From Sheuella amnicola (GTDB lineage Bacteria > Pseudomonadota > Gammaproteobacteria > Burkholderiales > Burkholderiaceae_B): a stretch of DNA of 64,000 nucleotides. The DNA lies in NCBI RefSeq assembly GCF_010499255.1, contig NZ_JAAGRN010000002.1:248001-312000 (forward strand), given 5' to 3'. The notes under the pieces were generated by a model. The model was not told where the DNA came from, did no database searches, and saw only the letters and a list, made by a program, of their open reading frames with translations. This document shows positions 1-9,317 of this stretch, piece after piece (position 1 is the stretch's first letter; the number at the start of each line of letters is the position of its first letter). Both the position numbers and the translations under genes were made by a program.

Positions 1-318
1 ATCCTCGAGTTTAAGCGGGGTTGCCAGCCATAAGCCGGGCTTACCCTCAAGATTACGGTTATCCAATAACAGACTGTACTTGTTTAACCAAATGCCTTCA
101 GCTTTCGCAGGACGCCATGGCAATAAATCCTTGTCATCAGTAGTGGCATCTAAGTTGACCGCCTCCCGACTTCTTCCTCGTTCGATTGCTTCGGCAATCA
201 CACGTCTTTCATCTGCTCTGGATAACTGCCAGTTTCCCAGCGATATAAAGCCCGCTGTCAAAACGGCAAGCAAAATCATCGCAACTACATTGAGCATCTG
301 CGTGTGCGATTTAGCCAT
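1..318 (-). CDS. SURF1 family cytochrome oxidase assembly protein (3' part missing)
   Basis: The reading frame starts with ATG at 318 on the minus strand and runs off the left edge without a stop, giving 106 residues. An N-terminal membrane segment of about 18 residues is followed by LGNWQLSRADERR and later YSLLLDNR, which match the start of SURF1/Shy1 proteins. SURF1 is an inner-membrane factor that helps build the heme a3-CuB centre of cytochrome c oxidase. Its place behind the oxidase subunit genes on the same strand fits that role. The second membrane helix and the C-terminus lie outside the window. The family call is firm; the full length cannot be judged. Confidence 0.85.
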   Translation of the reverse strand, partial: MAKSHTQMLNVVAMILLAVLTAGFISLGNWQLSRADERRVIAEAIERGRSREAVNLDATTDDKDLLPWRPAKAEGIWLNKYSLLLDNRNLEGKPGLWLATPLKLED

Positions 319-353
319 GTCTGAGATAATTCCTTTTTTAGGCGGAGGGCCCG

Positions 354-554
354 ATGCGTATCATTGTAGGACTGGCTTTCATCATTATCTTAGGTAGTCT
401 GGCGTCGGCGCTGTTTTATCTCATGCGCGACAAGGGCGCCAGCAATAAAACCGTCAATGCCTTAACAGTCAGGATCGGTTTATCGGTCGTGCTGTTTTTG
501 TTTCTGCTCTTTGCCCATTGGATGGGATGGATCGAAACAACCGGTTTTAAATGA
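354..554 (+). CDS. Twin-transmembrane small protein (DUF2909-like)
   Basis: A 66-residue protein with two hydrophobic helices (about residues 3-22 and 40-60) joined by a short basic loop containing RDKGASNKT. The start at 354 has a strong GGAGG ribosome site a few bases upstream. It is the only plus-strand gene inside the oxidase locus, divergent from the SURF1 gene and convergent with ctaE. Small DUF2909 twin-helix proteins are common beside cytochrome oxidase genes in Burkholderiales and are presumed to help the oxidase; no biochemical role is known to me. The family assignment rests on size, topology and neighbourhood. Confidence 0.75.
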   Translation: MRIIVGLAFIIILGSLASALFYLMRDKGASNKTVNALTVRIGLSVVLFLFLLFAHWMGWIETTGFK

Positions 555-578
555 TTGATGTTTGTTGCCAATTAAAAG

Positions 579-611
579 AAAAGGCCGGCATTTGAAGCCG
601 GCCTTTTTTTC
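579..611. terminator. Bidirectional intrinsic terminator
   Basis: A perfect 9-bp stem AAGGCCGGC / GCCGGCCTT with a 7-base loop is followed by a T-run on the plus strand. The AAAAGAAAA tract on the other side gives a U-rich tail on the minus strand. It lies between the convergent twin-helix gene and ctaE and can serve both. Confidence 0.85.
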
Positions 612-633
612 TACGGTGCAAGACCGTCCGGCA

Positions 634-1521
634 TTAGAACCAATAAACGAAAAGGTACAGTCCGAGCCAGACAACGTCCACAAAGTGCCAGTACCAAGCG
701 GCACCTTCAAAACCAAAGTGGTTATCGGCGGTAAAGTGGCCTTTCATTAGACGGACCAAGATAACGGCCAGCATGGTTGCACCCAGCAACACGTGAAAAC
801 CGTGAAAGCCGGTGAGCAAGAAGAATAGCGAACCATATGCTCCTGAGCTGAACTTGAGGTTCAGTGCATGATAAGCATGGTAATACTCATATCCCTGACA
901 AGCGACGAAGATGAAACCCAGAAGTATCGTGGCAAACAACCAGAACTTTGCTTTACCGCGGTGATCTTCACGCAAAGCGTGGTGCGAGATCGTCAGTGTT
1001 ACGCCAGAGGTCAACAGCAACGCCGTATTGATCGTCGGTAGCCAGAACGGTCCCATCGTTTGAAAAACTTCAACAACGCCGGCAGGACCGGTATTGGGCC
1101 AGACGGCAACAAACGTTGGCCATAGCAGTTGCTTGTGATCAAGATCGCCAAGCCAAGGTGTGGTCACAGAACGCGTATACCAAAGCGCACCGAAAAAGGC
1201 TGCAAAAAACATCACTTCGGAGAAGATGAACCAACTCATGCTCCAGCGATAAGAGACATCGATGCGCTTGCTGTTCAAGCCCGTCTCTTCTTCATGAATC
1301 GCATCACCGAACCAGTGGTACAACACAACAATCAGACCGACCAGACCGGCATAGACCGCCCACTTGGCAGGATCAATACCGTTCACCCAGGCTGATGCGC
1401 CAAGCATCACTACCAGGAGCGCAAAACTGGCGCGAACCGGGTGGGCGGAATCATTGGGCACGTAATAGTACGGAGCCTCTTTGCCTTGGATAGAGTGGGA
1501 TGCACTCATGTCATTCTCCAT
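634..1521 (-). CDS. ctaE: Cytochrome c oxidase subunit III
   Basis: A 295-residue seven-helix membrane protein, the third core subunit of the aa3-type terminal oxidase. It carries no metal; it stabilises the proton-uptake path of subunit I. Family marks are SMSWFIFSEVMFFAAFFGAL near residue 95 and the C-terminal run GFHGFHVLLGATML ... YWHFVDVVWLGLYLFVYWF. The length is normal for bacterial subunit III. It lies downstream of the subunit II and I genes and a DUF2970 gene on the same strand, and ends just before a bidirectional terminator. Function and start are well supported. Confidence 0.96.
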   Translation of the reverse strand: MENDMSASHSIQGKEAPYYYVPNDSAHPVRASFALLVVMLGASAWVNGIDPAKWAVYAGLVGLIVVLYHWFGDAIHEEETGLNSKRIDVSYRWSMSWFIFSEVMFFAAFFGALWYTRSVTTPWLGDLDHKQLLWPTFVAVWPNTGPAGVVEVFQTMGPFWLPTINTALLLTSGVTLTISHHALREDHRGKAKFWLFATILLGFIFVACQGYEYYHAYHALNLKFSSGAYGSLFFLLTGFHGFHVLLGATMLAVILVRLMKGHFTADNHFGFEGAAWYWHFVDVVWLGLYLFVYWF

Positions 1522-1545
1522 GCTGCAGATAGTTAATTACCGGTC

Positions 1546-1776
1546 TTAGCCGAAACTTGAGATCACCGCGCGGACGATCATGACAAGCCCGACCACAAAA
1601 ATTACACCAAACAATAAGCCGGCAATCACCAGATGTACCGGATTAAGTTTGGACATATCCTCCTGATACCCAGAACCTTTACGCACGCCGAACATGGCCC
1701 ACGCAATCGCCTTGAGTGTCTGAAAGAAATTCAGCTTTCGCTGACTCAACTCTTTAAGATCCTGACTCATTTTCAC
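1546..1776 (-). CDS. DUF2970 family membrane protein
   Basis: A 76-residue protein with a charged N-terminal half holding LNFFQTLKAIAWAMFGVRKG, the conserved core of DUF2970, and one membrane helix near the C-terminus (about residues 48-72). Such proteins sit in oxidase operons of many betaproteobacteria, usually right after ctaG (cox11). Here it follows the small assembly peptide after only 18 bases, with no ctaG between them. The exact role is unknown; a part in oxidase assembly is inferred from position only. Confidence 0.8.
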   Translation of the reverse strand: MKMSQDLKELSQRKLNFFQTLKAIAWAMFGVRKGSGYQEDMSKLNPVHLVIAGLLFGVIFVVGLVMIVRAVISSFG

Positions 1777-1797
1777 ATCTAATCAAATGATCGGAAC

Positions 1798-1911
1798 TCA
1801 ACGTCCAATAAACTGCTTTGCAATGGTCCACCCGAACAACGCAAGAACAATCACCAGAAATACCAAACCTACGCGATTATTCTTACGCTTCTGTTCAGGA
1901 GTAGGGGCCAT
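1798..1911 (-). CDS. Cytochrome oxidase small assembly protein (37 aa)
   Basis: A short frame from ATG at 1911 to TGA at 1798 encodes 37 residues: a basic head (TPEQKRKNNR) and a single membrane helix ending in AKQFIGR. It begins 4 bases after the ctaD stop codon, so the two are probably translated together. Peptides of this size and pattern directly after ctaD are annotated in Burkholderiales as cytochrome oxidase small assembly protein. The coding call rests on position, topology and the clean frame. Confidence 0.75.
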   Translation of the reverse strand: MAPTPEQKRKNNRVGLVFLVIVLALFGWTIAKQFIGR

Positions 1912-1915
1912 TTGA

Positions 1916-3517
1916 TTACTTTACCTCTGGAGGTGTGACAAACGTGTGGAATGGAGCCGGTGAAGGCACAGTCCACTCCAAACCTTCTGCTCCTTCCCAA
2001 GGCTTGGCAGCAGCCGGCTGACCCTTGCCTGCATAACAACGCAACACCGCCGCCAGGAAAATCAACTGGGAGAAACCGAAAACAAAAGCACCAATCGTTG
2101 CAATCTGATGATAGTCGGTAAATTGAGCTGCATAGTCAACGTAACGACGTGGCATACCGGCCAGACCCAAAAAGTGCATCGGGAAGAAAGTCACGTTAAA
2201 CGAAATAATGCTCAGCCAGAAGTGCCATTTGCCGAGTGTTTCGCTGTACATACGCCCAGTCCACTTGGGAAGCCAGTAGTAGGTGCCGGCGAATAAGGCA
2301 AACAACGAACCTGCCACAAGCACATAGTGGAAGTGAGCAACAACGTAGTATGTATCGTGAACCTGGATGTCGATCGGAGCCATCGAAAGGATGAGGCCCG
2401 TAAAGCCGCCAATCGTGAATACGAAAATAAAGCCGACAGCGAACAGCATGGGGGTTTCGAAAGTCATCGAGCCGCGCCACATCGTTGCAACCCAGTTAAA
2501 CACCTTGACACCCGTAGGGATCGAAATCAGCATCGTTGCATACATGAAGTAAAGCTGACCGGTTACAGGCATTCCGGTTGCGAACATGTGGTGCGCCCAC
2601 ACGATAAACGACAAGATCGCAATCGAAGCAGTCGCATAGACCATCGAAGCGTAGCCGAACAGTCTTTTACGGGCGAAAGCCGGAACGATGGCTGAAACAA
2701 TGCCAAACGCCGGCAGAATCATGATGTATACCTCGGGGTGACCGAAGAACCAGAAAATGTGCTGATAAAGGACTGGATCACCACCTGCGGCTGCGTTAAA
2801 AAAGCCGGTACCGAAATGACGGTCGGTCAACACCATGGTGATAGCTGCAGCCAAAACGGGCATGACTGCAATAAGCAGATAAGCGGTAATCAACCAGGTC
2901 CAGCAGAACAAGGGCATTTTCATCAGAGTCATGCCCGGAGCGCGCATATTCAGGATTGTGACCACGATATTGATCGCGCCCATGATCGAAGAAGCACCCA
3001 TGATGTGGACAGCAAAAATAGCCAGATCCATGCCGGGACCCATTTGCAGCGTAAGCGGGGCGTAAAGTGTCCAGCCGGCTGCGGTTGCGCCACCGGGAAC
3101 AAAGAACGAGGCACTAAGCAAAATACCTGCAACGGGCAACAACCAGAAACTGAAGTTGTTCATACGAGCGAAAGCCATATCCGATGCGCCGATTTGCAAC
3201 GGAATCATCCAGTTAGCAAATCCGACAAAGGCGGGCATGATCGCACCGAAAACCATGATAAGACCATGCATGGTCGTAAACTGGTTAAACAGTTCGGGCC
3301 GGAAAAACTGCAAGCCCGGCTGGAACAGCTCGGTACGCAACAGCAATGCCAACACGCCGCCAACGAGCAGCATGACAAACGAAAATATCATGTACATCGT
3401 ACCGATATCTTTGTGATTGGTTGCGAATAACCACCGGCGCCAACCGTGTAGCTGATGACCATGATCATCATGGTCGTGGTCGTGGCCGTGGCTGTGATCT
3501 GCTGTGACGCTACTCAT
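1916..3517 (-). CDS. ctaD: Cytochrome c oxidase subunit I
   Basis: A 533-residue, twelve-helix catalytic subunit of aa3 oxidase that binds heme a, heme a3 and CuB and reduces oxygen to water while pumping protons. Visible marks are [12 protein letters not shown] near residue 33, the heme a His in [12 protein letters not shown], the CuB/Tyr motif [17 protein letters not shown], the HH pair in VWAHHMF, and [17 protein letters not shown] near the C-terminal heme ligands. The first 25 residues are unusually rich in His ([14 protein letters not shown]). It follows ctaC on the same strand and is followed after 4 bases by a small assembly peptide. Identity is certain. Confidence 0.98.
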   Translation of the reverse strand: MSSVTADHSHGHDHDHDDHGHQLHGWRRWLFATNHKDIGTMYMIFSFVMLLVGGVLALLLRTELFQPGLQFFRPELFNQFTTMHGLIMVFGAIMPAFVGFANWMIPLQIGASDMAFARMNNFSFWLLPVAGILLSASFFVPGGATAAGWTLYAPLTLQMGPGMDLAIFAVHIMGASSIMGAINIVVTILNMRAPGMTLMKMPLFCWTWLITAYLLIAVMPVLAAAITMVLTDRHFGTGFFNAAAGGDPVLYQHIFWFFGHPEVYIMILPAFGIVSAIVPAFARKRLFGYASMVYATASIAILSFIVWAHHMFATGMPVTGQLYFMYATMLISIPTGVKVFNWVATMWRGSMTFETPMLFAVGFIFVFTIGGFTGLILSMAPIDIQVHDTYYVVAHFHYVLVAGSLFALFAGTYYWLPKWTGRMYSETLGKWHFWLSIISFNVTFFPMHFLGLAGMPRRYVDYAAQFTDYHQIATIGAFVFGFSQLIFLAAVLRCYAGKGQPAAAKPWEGAEGLEWTVPSPAPFHTFVTPPEVK

Positions 3518-3616
3518 GTTGAACTCCTATCCTGCTTTGGCTGCAATCCCGCGTTTGGCGGGACAGTCAGCGTATCTTTTCGAAAGTGTCGTTGATAGAC
3601 TGAAGACAAATCAAAT

Positions 3617-4774
3617 TTATCGTGCGGCCTTAACTTCAGCCGGCGTGACGACCGGATCCTTGCCTTTACCCTGATTACCCCAGGATGCGCGCGTGTAATT
3701 GATCACGGCGGCAAGTTCCACATCATTCAACTGTCCGGCGAAAGAGGCCATTGCGGTTCCGGGCTTGCCCTTGAGCATGATGTCAATTTGTGCCGCCTTG
3801 GGACCCATGACAATCGCACTGCCGTCAAGCGCAGGGAACGAACCAACGATACCCTTACCACTACCCTGGTGGCAGGCCACGCAATTCGCCGCGTAAACCT
3901 TTTCGCCGCGAGCAATCAATTCAGCTGCAGGCCATTCCTTGTTTGGATCGTCGTTAGCTGCATCGGCCAGTTTTTTCTGCTCTTCTGACCATTTTGCCCA
4001 ATCCTGTTCGGAGACAACCTTGACAACGATCGGCATGAAAGCATGATCCTTTCCGCAAAGCTCGGCGCACTGACCACGATATTCACCAACTTTATCGGCA
4101 CGGAACCAGGAATTACGAATGAAACCGGGAATCGCGTCTTGCTTCACAGCCAGGTCGGGCACCATCCAGGAGTGGATAACGTCACCGGCAGTCACTGCGA
4201 CACGAATCTTTTTGCCTACCGGAACAACCAGCGGCTTATCGACTTCCATCAGATAAAAAGGACCCTTGGGCTCACGGTTCTCGATTTGCGCGGCGGGTGT
4301 AGACAGATTGGACAAGAATTTCACGCCCGCAGCGGGACCGTCTACATATTCGTAGCCCCACTTCCATTGATAGCCGGTCACTTTAACCGTCATGTCCGCA
4401 CCACTCGTATCCTTCATGGCAACCACGGCGCGCGTTGCAGGCAATGCCATCGCGATCACGATCAGGAAAGGAATCACGGTCCAAGCGATTTCAACGCTAA
4501 CGCTTTCATGAAATGTTGCAGGCTTGGCGCCACGCGACTTGCGATGCGCCCAGATCGAGTAGAACATCACGCCGAAAACAGCGATGAAAATCACCAGACA
4601 GATGATCAGCATCAACCAATGGAGCCAAACCACGTCGCGAGCGATCTGGTTGACACCCTCAGTCAAATTGAGCTGATTGACGCGCGGACCTCCCGGCATA
4701 TCCACTACTTGTGCACCCACAATGCCGCTAAAAAGCATGGCACAGGCACTCAGTAACCCTCTCAACTTCTTCAT
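3617..4774 (-). CDS. ctaC: Cytochrome c oxidase subunit II with fused cytochrome c domain
   Basis: A 385-residue protein that takes electrons from cytochrome c. It has a signal peptide, two membrane helices (about 48-75 and 95-118), the CuA cupredoxin domain with H201, C236, C240, H244 and M247 (QCAELCGKDHAFM), then a C-terminal mono-heme cytochrome c domain with CVACH at 298-302. The fusion makes this a caa3-like subunit II, common in Burkholderiales. It is the first gene of the oxidase operon; ATG at 4774 has a GAGG ribosome site. The domain order and ligands are complete, so it should be functional. Confidence 0.97.
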   Translation of the reverse strand: MKKLRGLLSACAMLFSGIVGAQVVDMPGGPRVNQLNLTEGVNQIARDVVWLHWLMLIICLVIFIAVFGVMFYSIWAHRKSRGAKPATFHESVSVEIAWTVIPFLIVIAMALPATRAVVAMKDTSGADMTVKVTGYQWKWGYEYVDGPAAGVKFLSNLSTPAAQIENREPKGPFYLMEVDKPLVVPVGKKIRVAVTAGDVIHSWMVPDLAVKQDAIPGFIRNSWFRADKVGEYRGQCAELCGKDHAFMPIVVKVVSEQDWAKWSEEQKKLADAANDDPNKEWPAAELIARGEKVYAANCVACHQGSGKGIVGSFPALDGSAIVMGPKAAQIDIMLKGKPGTAMASFAGQLNDVELAAVINYTRASWGNQGKGKDPVVTPAEVKAAR

Positions 4775-4986
4775 GCTGACCTCGAAACACGTTGCAATTA
4801 GCGCTTGAATCCGTTGGAAAAAAGCACCGCTTGCAAAAGAAAATTATCGGACGGCTAATGTCAATGACCCAGACAAAACATGGGTTGATTTAGCGCAAAT
4901 CATTAAGAAACGTGGGGGATTATAGCGGAGCTACGTACGAACTGCTGCTCTACAATCCATTCATTCCATTTTGAGCCTCGCTCCAT

Positions 4987-5823
4987 ATGCCCGCTGCGCT
5001 CCTGTCCACCGACCAGAATCGACTCCGATTGTTGCTCAATAGCCTCAAAAGCCGGGCTGATGAACCACCGCATGCCGGCTCGCTTCCCCTGTCAATCGCC
5101 GCAAAGCGTTGTGGGACGGTGTTTCCCGATGCGATAAAGGCATTGAGCGGACTTTACGGCGTCAAAATAACCCAGGATGCTGTCGATATTGGAAGCAACA
5201 TGCATCCAGGCCCGGAATTAAACGGTTTGCTCGAAAATGTGGCAAAAACACTACGTTCTGCCGGATGCGCTCCGGGTTGGCGAGATGAATTGCTGGATAT
5301 CTGGGCTGACCCGGAGTCCAAAGATGAACACTTAGGAGTCATAGAGCGAGGCGTGATGCGCCCCCTCGGTATCGTTACGCGAGCCGTTCACCTGAATGCC
5401 CGGTCAAGTCAAGGCAATATCTGGATCGCCAGAAGATCAATGACAAAAAAAACCGATCCGGGGCTATGGGACACATTAGTTGGTGGTCTGGTAGGCAGCC
5501 TGGAGCCTGACGACCTGGCTTTGATTCGTGAAACCGAAGAAGAAGCCGGTCTGGATGCCGGTCACATCAAAAGTCGTACACCCTTGCGCACAATTCATCG
5601 GATGCGCCGCAAAATTCCTGAAGGCTACCAAAACGAACAGGTACTGACCTGCGAGTGTGTGTTGCCCGATGCCGTGACACCGATAAACCGCGATGGCGAG
5701 GTCATGGAAATCCGCTGCCTGGCGCCAGATCAAATTCTGGAAATGATTCTCGCTGACACCGTCACCATAGAAGCATCCATCGTTTTCGTCGAAGATTTAT
5801 TGCGCAGAACCGCCTGCGCCTGA
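4987..5823 (+). CDS. Nudix hydrolase with N-terminal DUF4743 domain
   Basis: A 278-residue protein whose C-terminal half carries a full Nudix box: GLVGSLE, seven residues, then RETEEEAGL (roughly residues 162-184). The N-terminal half resembles the DUF4743 domain found with Nudix domains in thiamine-pyrophosphokinase-related proteins of plants and bacteria. Nudix enzymes cleave nucleoside diphosphates linked to another moiety, using Mg2+ held by the box glutamates; the substrate cannot be told. It is divergent from ctaC, and its last 27 bases overlap the 3' end of the convergent antiporter gene. Confidence 0.85.
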   Translation: MPAALLSTDQNRLRLLLNSLKSRADEPPHAGSLPLSIAAKRCGTVFPDAIKALSGLYGVKITQDAVDIGSNMHPGPELNGLLENVAKTLRSAGCAPGWRDELLDIWADPESKDEHLGVIERGVMRPLGIVTRAVHLNARSSQGNIWIARRSMTKKTDPGLWDTLVGGLVGSLEPDDLALIRETEEEAGLDAGHIKSRTPLRTIHRMRRKIPEGYQNEQVLTCECVLPDAVTPINRDGEVMEIRCLAPDQILEMILADTVTIEASIVFVEDLLRRTACA

Positions 5824-8310
5824 TTGTTGTCCCTGCCAAACCTCGAGCGCGCGCAAGCGTTGTTTCGCAACCAATTCGATACTTTGGCGCAAAGATGCAT
5901 CCCGCGCCATCAAGTTTTCAAACTCGTTGACCGGCAAACAAAGCAACTTGCTATACCCCAAGGATCGAACCTCGAATCCTCGCAAAAGTTCCTTTTTCAA
6001 CATATACAACTCGCCGAAAAACTCCCCTGAACCCAATTCGATGTGGGTGGAGTCCGGCAATCGAACCCTAACCGCGCCGGAAGCAACAACATATAGAGCG
6101 TATGACGGCATATTATTGGCCGACCAAACCAGTTGATCCGGCAAAAAGAGACGAGGTTTCATCATGCGGGCAACCGAGCGCTGCACTTCCGGAGATAGCC
6201 CATTTAACAATGGAACTCTGGCTACGAGCTCTTCGGGCTCCATCTCCATATCAAGCAATGGATCCTTATCGATGAAGCTCCAGCGCTGCCCGACGCGCGT
6301 GGACAAGTCTTCATAAACTTCGCCGCTAATCAAAGACTGTTCCAGCATTTCATCGTAACGCTCGCGTTCAATCCGACGAGCAATACGCCCCAGATAACAC
6401 TCCTGTAGCCAAGTTGAATACTTTGGATACTGCAATTCGAGTGCCTGCAGACCCTGCTCGATCAAATCGAGGCGATTCTGATGTGCCTGCCTAACTTGCT
6501 CTGTTGCCTCATCCCCAATAATGTCGCGCAATTTTTGATCGGCAAACGTCAGCAACTGTCTAGAAACGGATCGCATACTCATCAGCGAGACGAACCGCTG
6601 ACTCAGTTCGTAAGCCAACCAGCGCTGGATACCGAAAACCTCATAAATCCGCAACGCCTGGCGAAACCTGCGCGGATAGCGCAGCGCCCGTTTAGCAACT
6701 TTATTAAATCCATCCAGTCCTCCTACCCGGACTGCATCCTCATGCCGTTCAGCCTTACCAATCAAAATTTCGGCCATAGATCGATCGATGATCTGATGCT
6801 TCAGAATCTCGAAATAAATTTCAAATTCGCGGCGAGCAAGAATCGATAACCCAAGATCAATCCTATCCTGAACCGAGAACTGTTCAACTTCCGCATCGCT
6901 TGGCGCAATCAATAATCCATCGAACACTGAACGCACGCGCTCACGCACATCATCCGGAAGCAACTCCGACTTAGCGATATCATCTGTCTCATGCTGATTC
7001 AGAGTGGCCGCCACCACGACAGCCTGATCACGCAAGGCGCGTTGTTTACGTGTCAATTGATTCAAACCCAACAGCCGTATCAATGGCTGCAAGGTCATGC
7101 CATTAATAAACAGCGTCGCCAAAATAAAACCCGTCACCGTCACAGCGATAAATTCGCGCACTTCCTGAGGCAATCCGACCCTCTCGGTCACCGCTAAGGC
7201 CAGTGCAAAAGACACTGCACCACGAAGCCCACCCCACCAAATCACTGCCTGGAAACGCCTTCCAACCCTTGCCCCGACTCCCAGCTTAGTCAACAAGGGA
7301 ACCAGCCCATATACGACAATCGCACGCGCCAAAAGTGTCGTCACGAAAACCAGCAGGATGTACAAAGCATGCATCCAGGTTATGTTCGCCATCATCTTGG
7401 GAATCAACATGGCCGCCAACAAAAAAACCAGTGAGTTTGCCCAGAACCCAAATTGATGCCATGAATGCGAAAGCGTTTCGAAAGCCGCCGGAGATATACG
7501 TGTGCGCCCCGTCGATCCAACCACTAGGCCGGCAACAACCGTTGCCACAACGCCCGACACATGCAAATAATGTTCTGAAATGAAATAAGAAAGATATGCA
7601 ACGGCAACAGTGAGCGAAACCTCGGCTGCCGGCCAGCCTCGCAGCCACTTGAAGGCAACGCACGTAAATCGGCCGATCATGAACCCGGCTAGCCCTCCTC
7701 CCAAAAACAGGAAGAGGAAATCCTTTACGACAATAAATACTTCCCAGTTCCTGTCCTTCGTCAACACACCAAGCAGAACGGAATACAGTGCGATTGCAGC
7801 CGCATCGTTCAACAGACTTTCCCCTTCGACCAGAGTCGTCAACCGTTTCGGTGCCCCGACTTCCCTGAAAATACTGACCACTGCAGCAGGATCCGTTGTG
7901 GCCACAATCGCTCCAAGCAACAAACATGCAACGAGGCCCATTCCGGAAACGCTCGTCAACACAACACCAACAAGCAATGTACTCACGATCACGGCAACAA
8001 TCGCCATCATCAAAATGGGACCGATATCGTCCATCAGTCGCCGAACGTTCATCGAAAGTGATGTTTCGAACAAAAGTACAGGCAAGAATACGATCAGGAA
8101 GGTTTCGGATGACATGTCAAACGTAGTGACAATATCCAGAAAATCTCCGATCACGGGAGGTGTCCAGTTGTAGGACAAGTACGCGAGCAAAGACCCGCTC
8201 AAGGCAAGGAAAACAGAATACGGGATTTTCATGTGTCCGGCCAATGGCGGCATGAAACAGATCAGCGCCAACAAGCCTGCCAAGCCGAACACAACTGAAC
8301 TTATATCCAT
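5797..8310 (-). CDS. Na+/H+ antiporter (CPA1/NhaP-like) with C-terminal cyclic-nucleotide-binding-like domain
   Basis: An 837-residue protein. The first 410 or so residues form about twelve membrane helices with CPA1 motifs ATTDPAAVV and EGESLLNDAA, typical of Na+/H+ exchangers. A long cytoplasmic region (about 430-690) follows, then a CRP-like beta-barrel domain in the last 140 residues (GSGEFFGELYMLKK). The layout is that of plant SOS1. I chose ATG at 8310 because an upstream TTG at 8334 lies inside the rpoH terminator. It is expected to expel Na+ or adjust pH, perhaps gated by a nucleotide. The ligand pocket is not canonical, so binding is uncertain. Confidence 0.88.
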   Translation of the reverse strand: MDISSVVFGLAGLLALICFMPPLAGHMKIPYSVFLALSGSLLAYLSYNWTPPVIGDFLDIVTTFDMSSETFLIVFLPVLLFETSLSMNVRRLMDDIGPILMMAIVAVIVSTLLVGVVLTSVSGMGLVACLLLGAIVATTDPAAVVSIFREVGAPKRLTTLVEGESLLNDAAAIALYSVLLGVLTKDRNWEVFIVVKDFLFLFLGGGLAGFMIGRFTCVAFKWLRGWPAAEVSLTVAVAYLSYFISEHYLHVSGVVATVVAGLVVGSTGRTRISPAAFETLSHSWHQFGFWANSLVFLLAAMLIPKMMANITWMHALYILLVFVTTLLARAIVVYGLVPLLTKLGVGARVGRRFQAVIWWGGLRGAVSFALALAVTERVGLPQEVREFIAVTVTGFILATLFINGMTLQPLIRLLGLNQLTRKQRALRDQAVVVAATLNQHETDDIAKSELLPDDVRERVRSVFDGLLIAPSDAEVEQFSVQDRIDLGLSILARREFEIYFEILKHQIIDRSMAEILIGKAERHEDAVRVGGLDGFNKVAKRALRYPRRFRQALRIYEVFGIQRWLAYELSQRFVSLMSMRSVSRQLLTFADQKLRDIIGDEATEQVRQAHQNRLDLIEQGLQALELQYPKYSTWLQECYLGRIARRIERERYDEMLEQSLISGEVYEDLSTRVGQRWSFIDKDPLLDMEMEPEELVARVPLLNGLSPEVQRSVARMMKPRLFLPDQLVWSANNMPSYALYVVASGAVRVRLPDSTHIELGSGEFFGELYMLKKELLRGFEVRSLGYSKLLCLPVNEFENLMARDASLRQSIELVAKQRLRALEVWQGQQSGAGGSAQ

Positions 8311-8321
8311 CTTCGTGCCTT

Positions 8322-8360
8322 CAAACAAAATCAAAGGCGCCTCGCAAGGCGCCTTTGATT
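8322..8360 (-). terminator. Intrinsic terminator of rpoH
   Basis: A stem of about 13 bp centred on TCAAAGGCGCC / GGCGCCTTTGA with a 6-base loop is followed on the minus strand by TTTTGTTTG. It lies 32 bases after the rpoH stop and just before the antiporter start, so it separates the two genes. Confidence 0.85.
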
Positions 8361-8391
8361 GGTGTGAAACATACCGTTTCTTAAAACGGAC

Positions 8392-9273
8392 TTACACAGT
8401 CAAAGCCTCACGCATTTTCTTCATGGCAGCAACCTCAATTTGACGAATCCGCTCTGCGGATACACCGAATTCATCTGCCAATTCATGTAAAGTCGCACCA
8501 CCTTCGTCTTGCAACCATCGTGCCTCAACGATCTTGCGCGAACGCGCATCGAGTTTATCCAGGGCTTGCACCAGGCCCTCACCCTGCATCCGATCTACCG
8601 CCTGACGCTCAAGCACCTGCATCGGATCCGAGCGCCCTTCATCAGACAAATACGCTATAGGAGCATAAGCGTCCTCATCGTCATCCTGATTTTCAAGCGA
8701 CATCTCGCGACCCGACATCCGAACTTCCATTTCGCGGACATCTTCGGATCGAACGCTTAATTTACTTGCAATCTCATCCACTTGGACTGGGTCAAGTGTA
8801 TGTCCGTCCGGCCGCATGCTGCGCAAGTTAAAGAATAACTTACGTTGAGCCTTTGTGGTCGCAACCTTAACCATTCTCCAATTGCGCACAATGTACTCAT
8901 GGATTTCAGCCTTGATCCAATGCACCGCGAATGAAACCAGGCGCACACCTCGCTCCGGATCGTAGCGCTTGACGGCTTTCATCAATCCGACGTTTCCTTC
9001 CTGTATCAGATCGGCGTGGGGCAATCCATATCCCAGATACTGCCTTGCGACTGAAACAACGAGGCGTAAATGAGACAACACCAGCTCTCTGGCTGCGCTG
9101 ATATCCGCCTCGTCGCGCAGACGGCGGGCGAGAGCGGTTTCCTGCTCAGCGGTCAGCACGGGCAAATGGTTGACCGTAGATATATAGGCGTCGATCGTTC
9201 CCAGAGCACCTGGGTTCGAAATGGCCATTGCGAGTTGATTCTGTGGCAATGTCAAAGTAGTTACGCTTGTCAT
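8392..9273 (-). CDS. rpoH: RNA polymerase heat-shock sigma factor, sigma-32
   Basis: A 293-residue sigma-70-family factor. Region 2 is clear (LSHLRLVVSVARQYLGYGL, DLIQEGNVGLMKAV, FAVHWIKAEI), followed by the RpoH box AQRKLFFNLR, which marks sigma-32, and a C-terminal helix-turn-helix in region 4 (LHELADEFGVSAERIRQIE). It directs transcription of chaperone and protease genes after heat stress. I chose ATG at 9273, which has AGGAG upstream, over a longer frame to 9324. A perfect CIRCE operator lies 45 bases upstream of the start, and an intrinsic terminator follows the gene. Confidence 0.97.
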   Translation of the reverse strand: MTSVTTLTLPQNQLAMAISNPGALGTIDAYISTVNHLPVLTAEQETALARRLRDEADISAARELVLSHLRLVVSVARQYLGYGLPHADLIQEGNVGLMKAVKRYDPERGVRLVSFAVHWIKAEIHEYIVRNWRMVKVATTKAQRKLFFNLRSMRPDGHTLDPVQVDEIASKLSVRSEDVREMEVRMSGREMSLENQDDDEDAYAPIAYLSDEGRSDPMQVLERQAVDRMQGEGLVQALDKLDARSRKIVEARWLQDEGGATLHELADEFGVSAERIRQIEVAAMKKMREALTV

Positions 9274-9317
9274 GATATTGTTGCTCCTGAACTCAGGTGC
9301 TACGACATGTTTTAATC

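Noticed and set aside
2738-3430. Plus-strand frame of 230 codons opposite ctaD
   Set aside because: Antisense of ctaD; biased composition and no ribosome site or family match.
4043-4756. Long plus-strand frame (237 codons) opposite ctaC
   Set aside because: It is the antisense shadow of the certain ctaC gene, with His/Asp/Arg-rich composition and no recognisable domain.
7286-7927. 213-codon minus-strand frame inside the antiporter gene
   Set aside because: Same-strand shifted frame within a well-supported CPA1 membrane domain.
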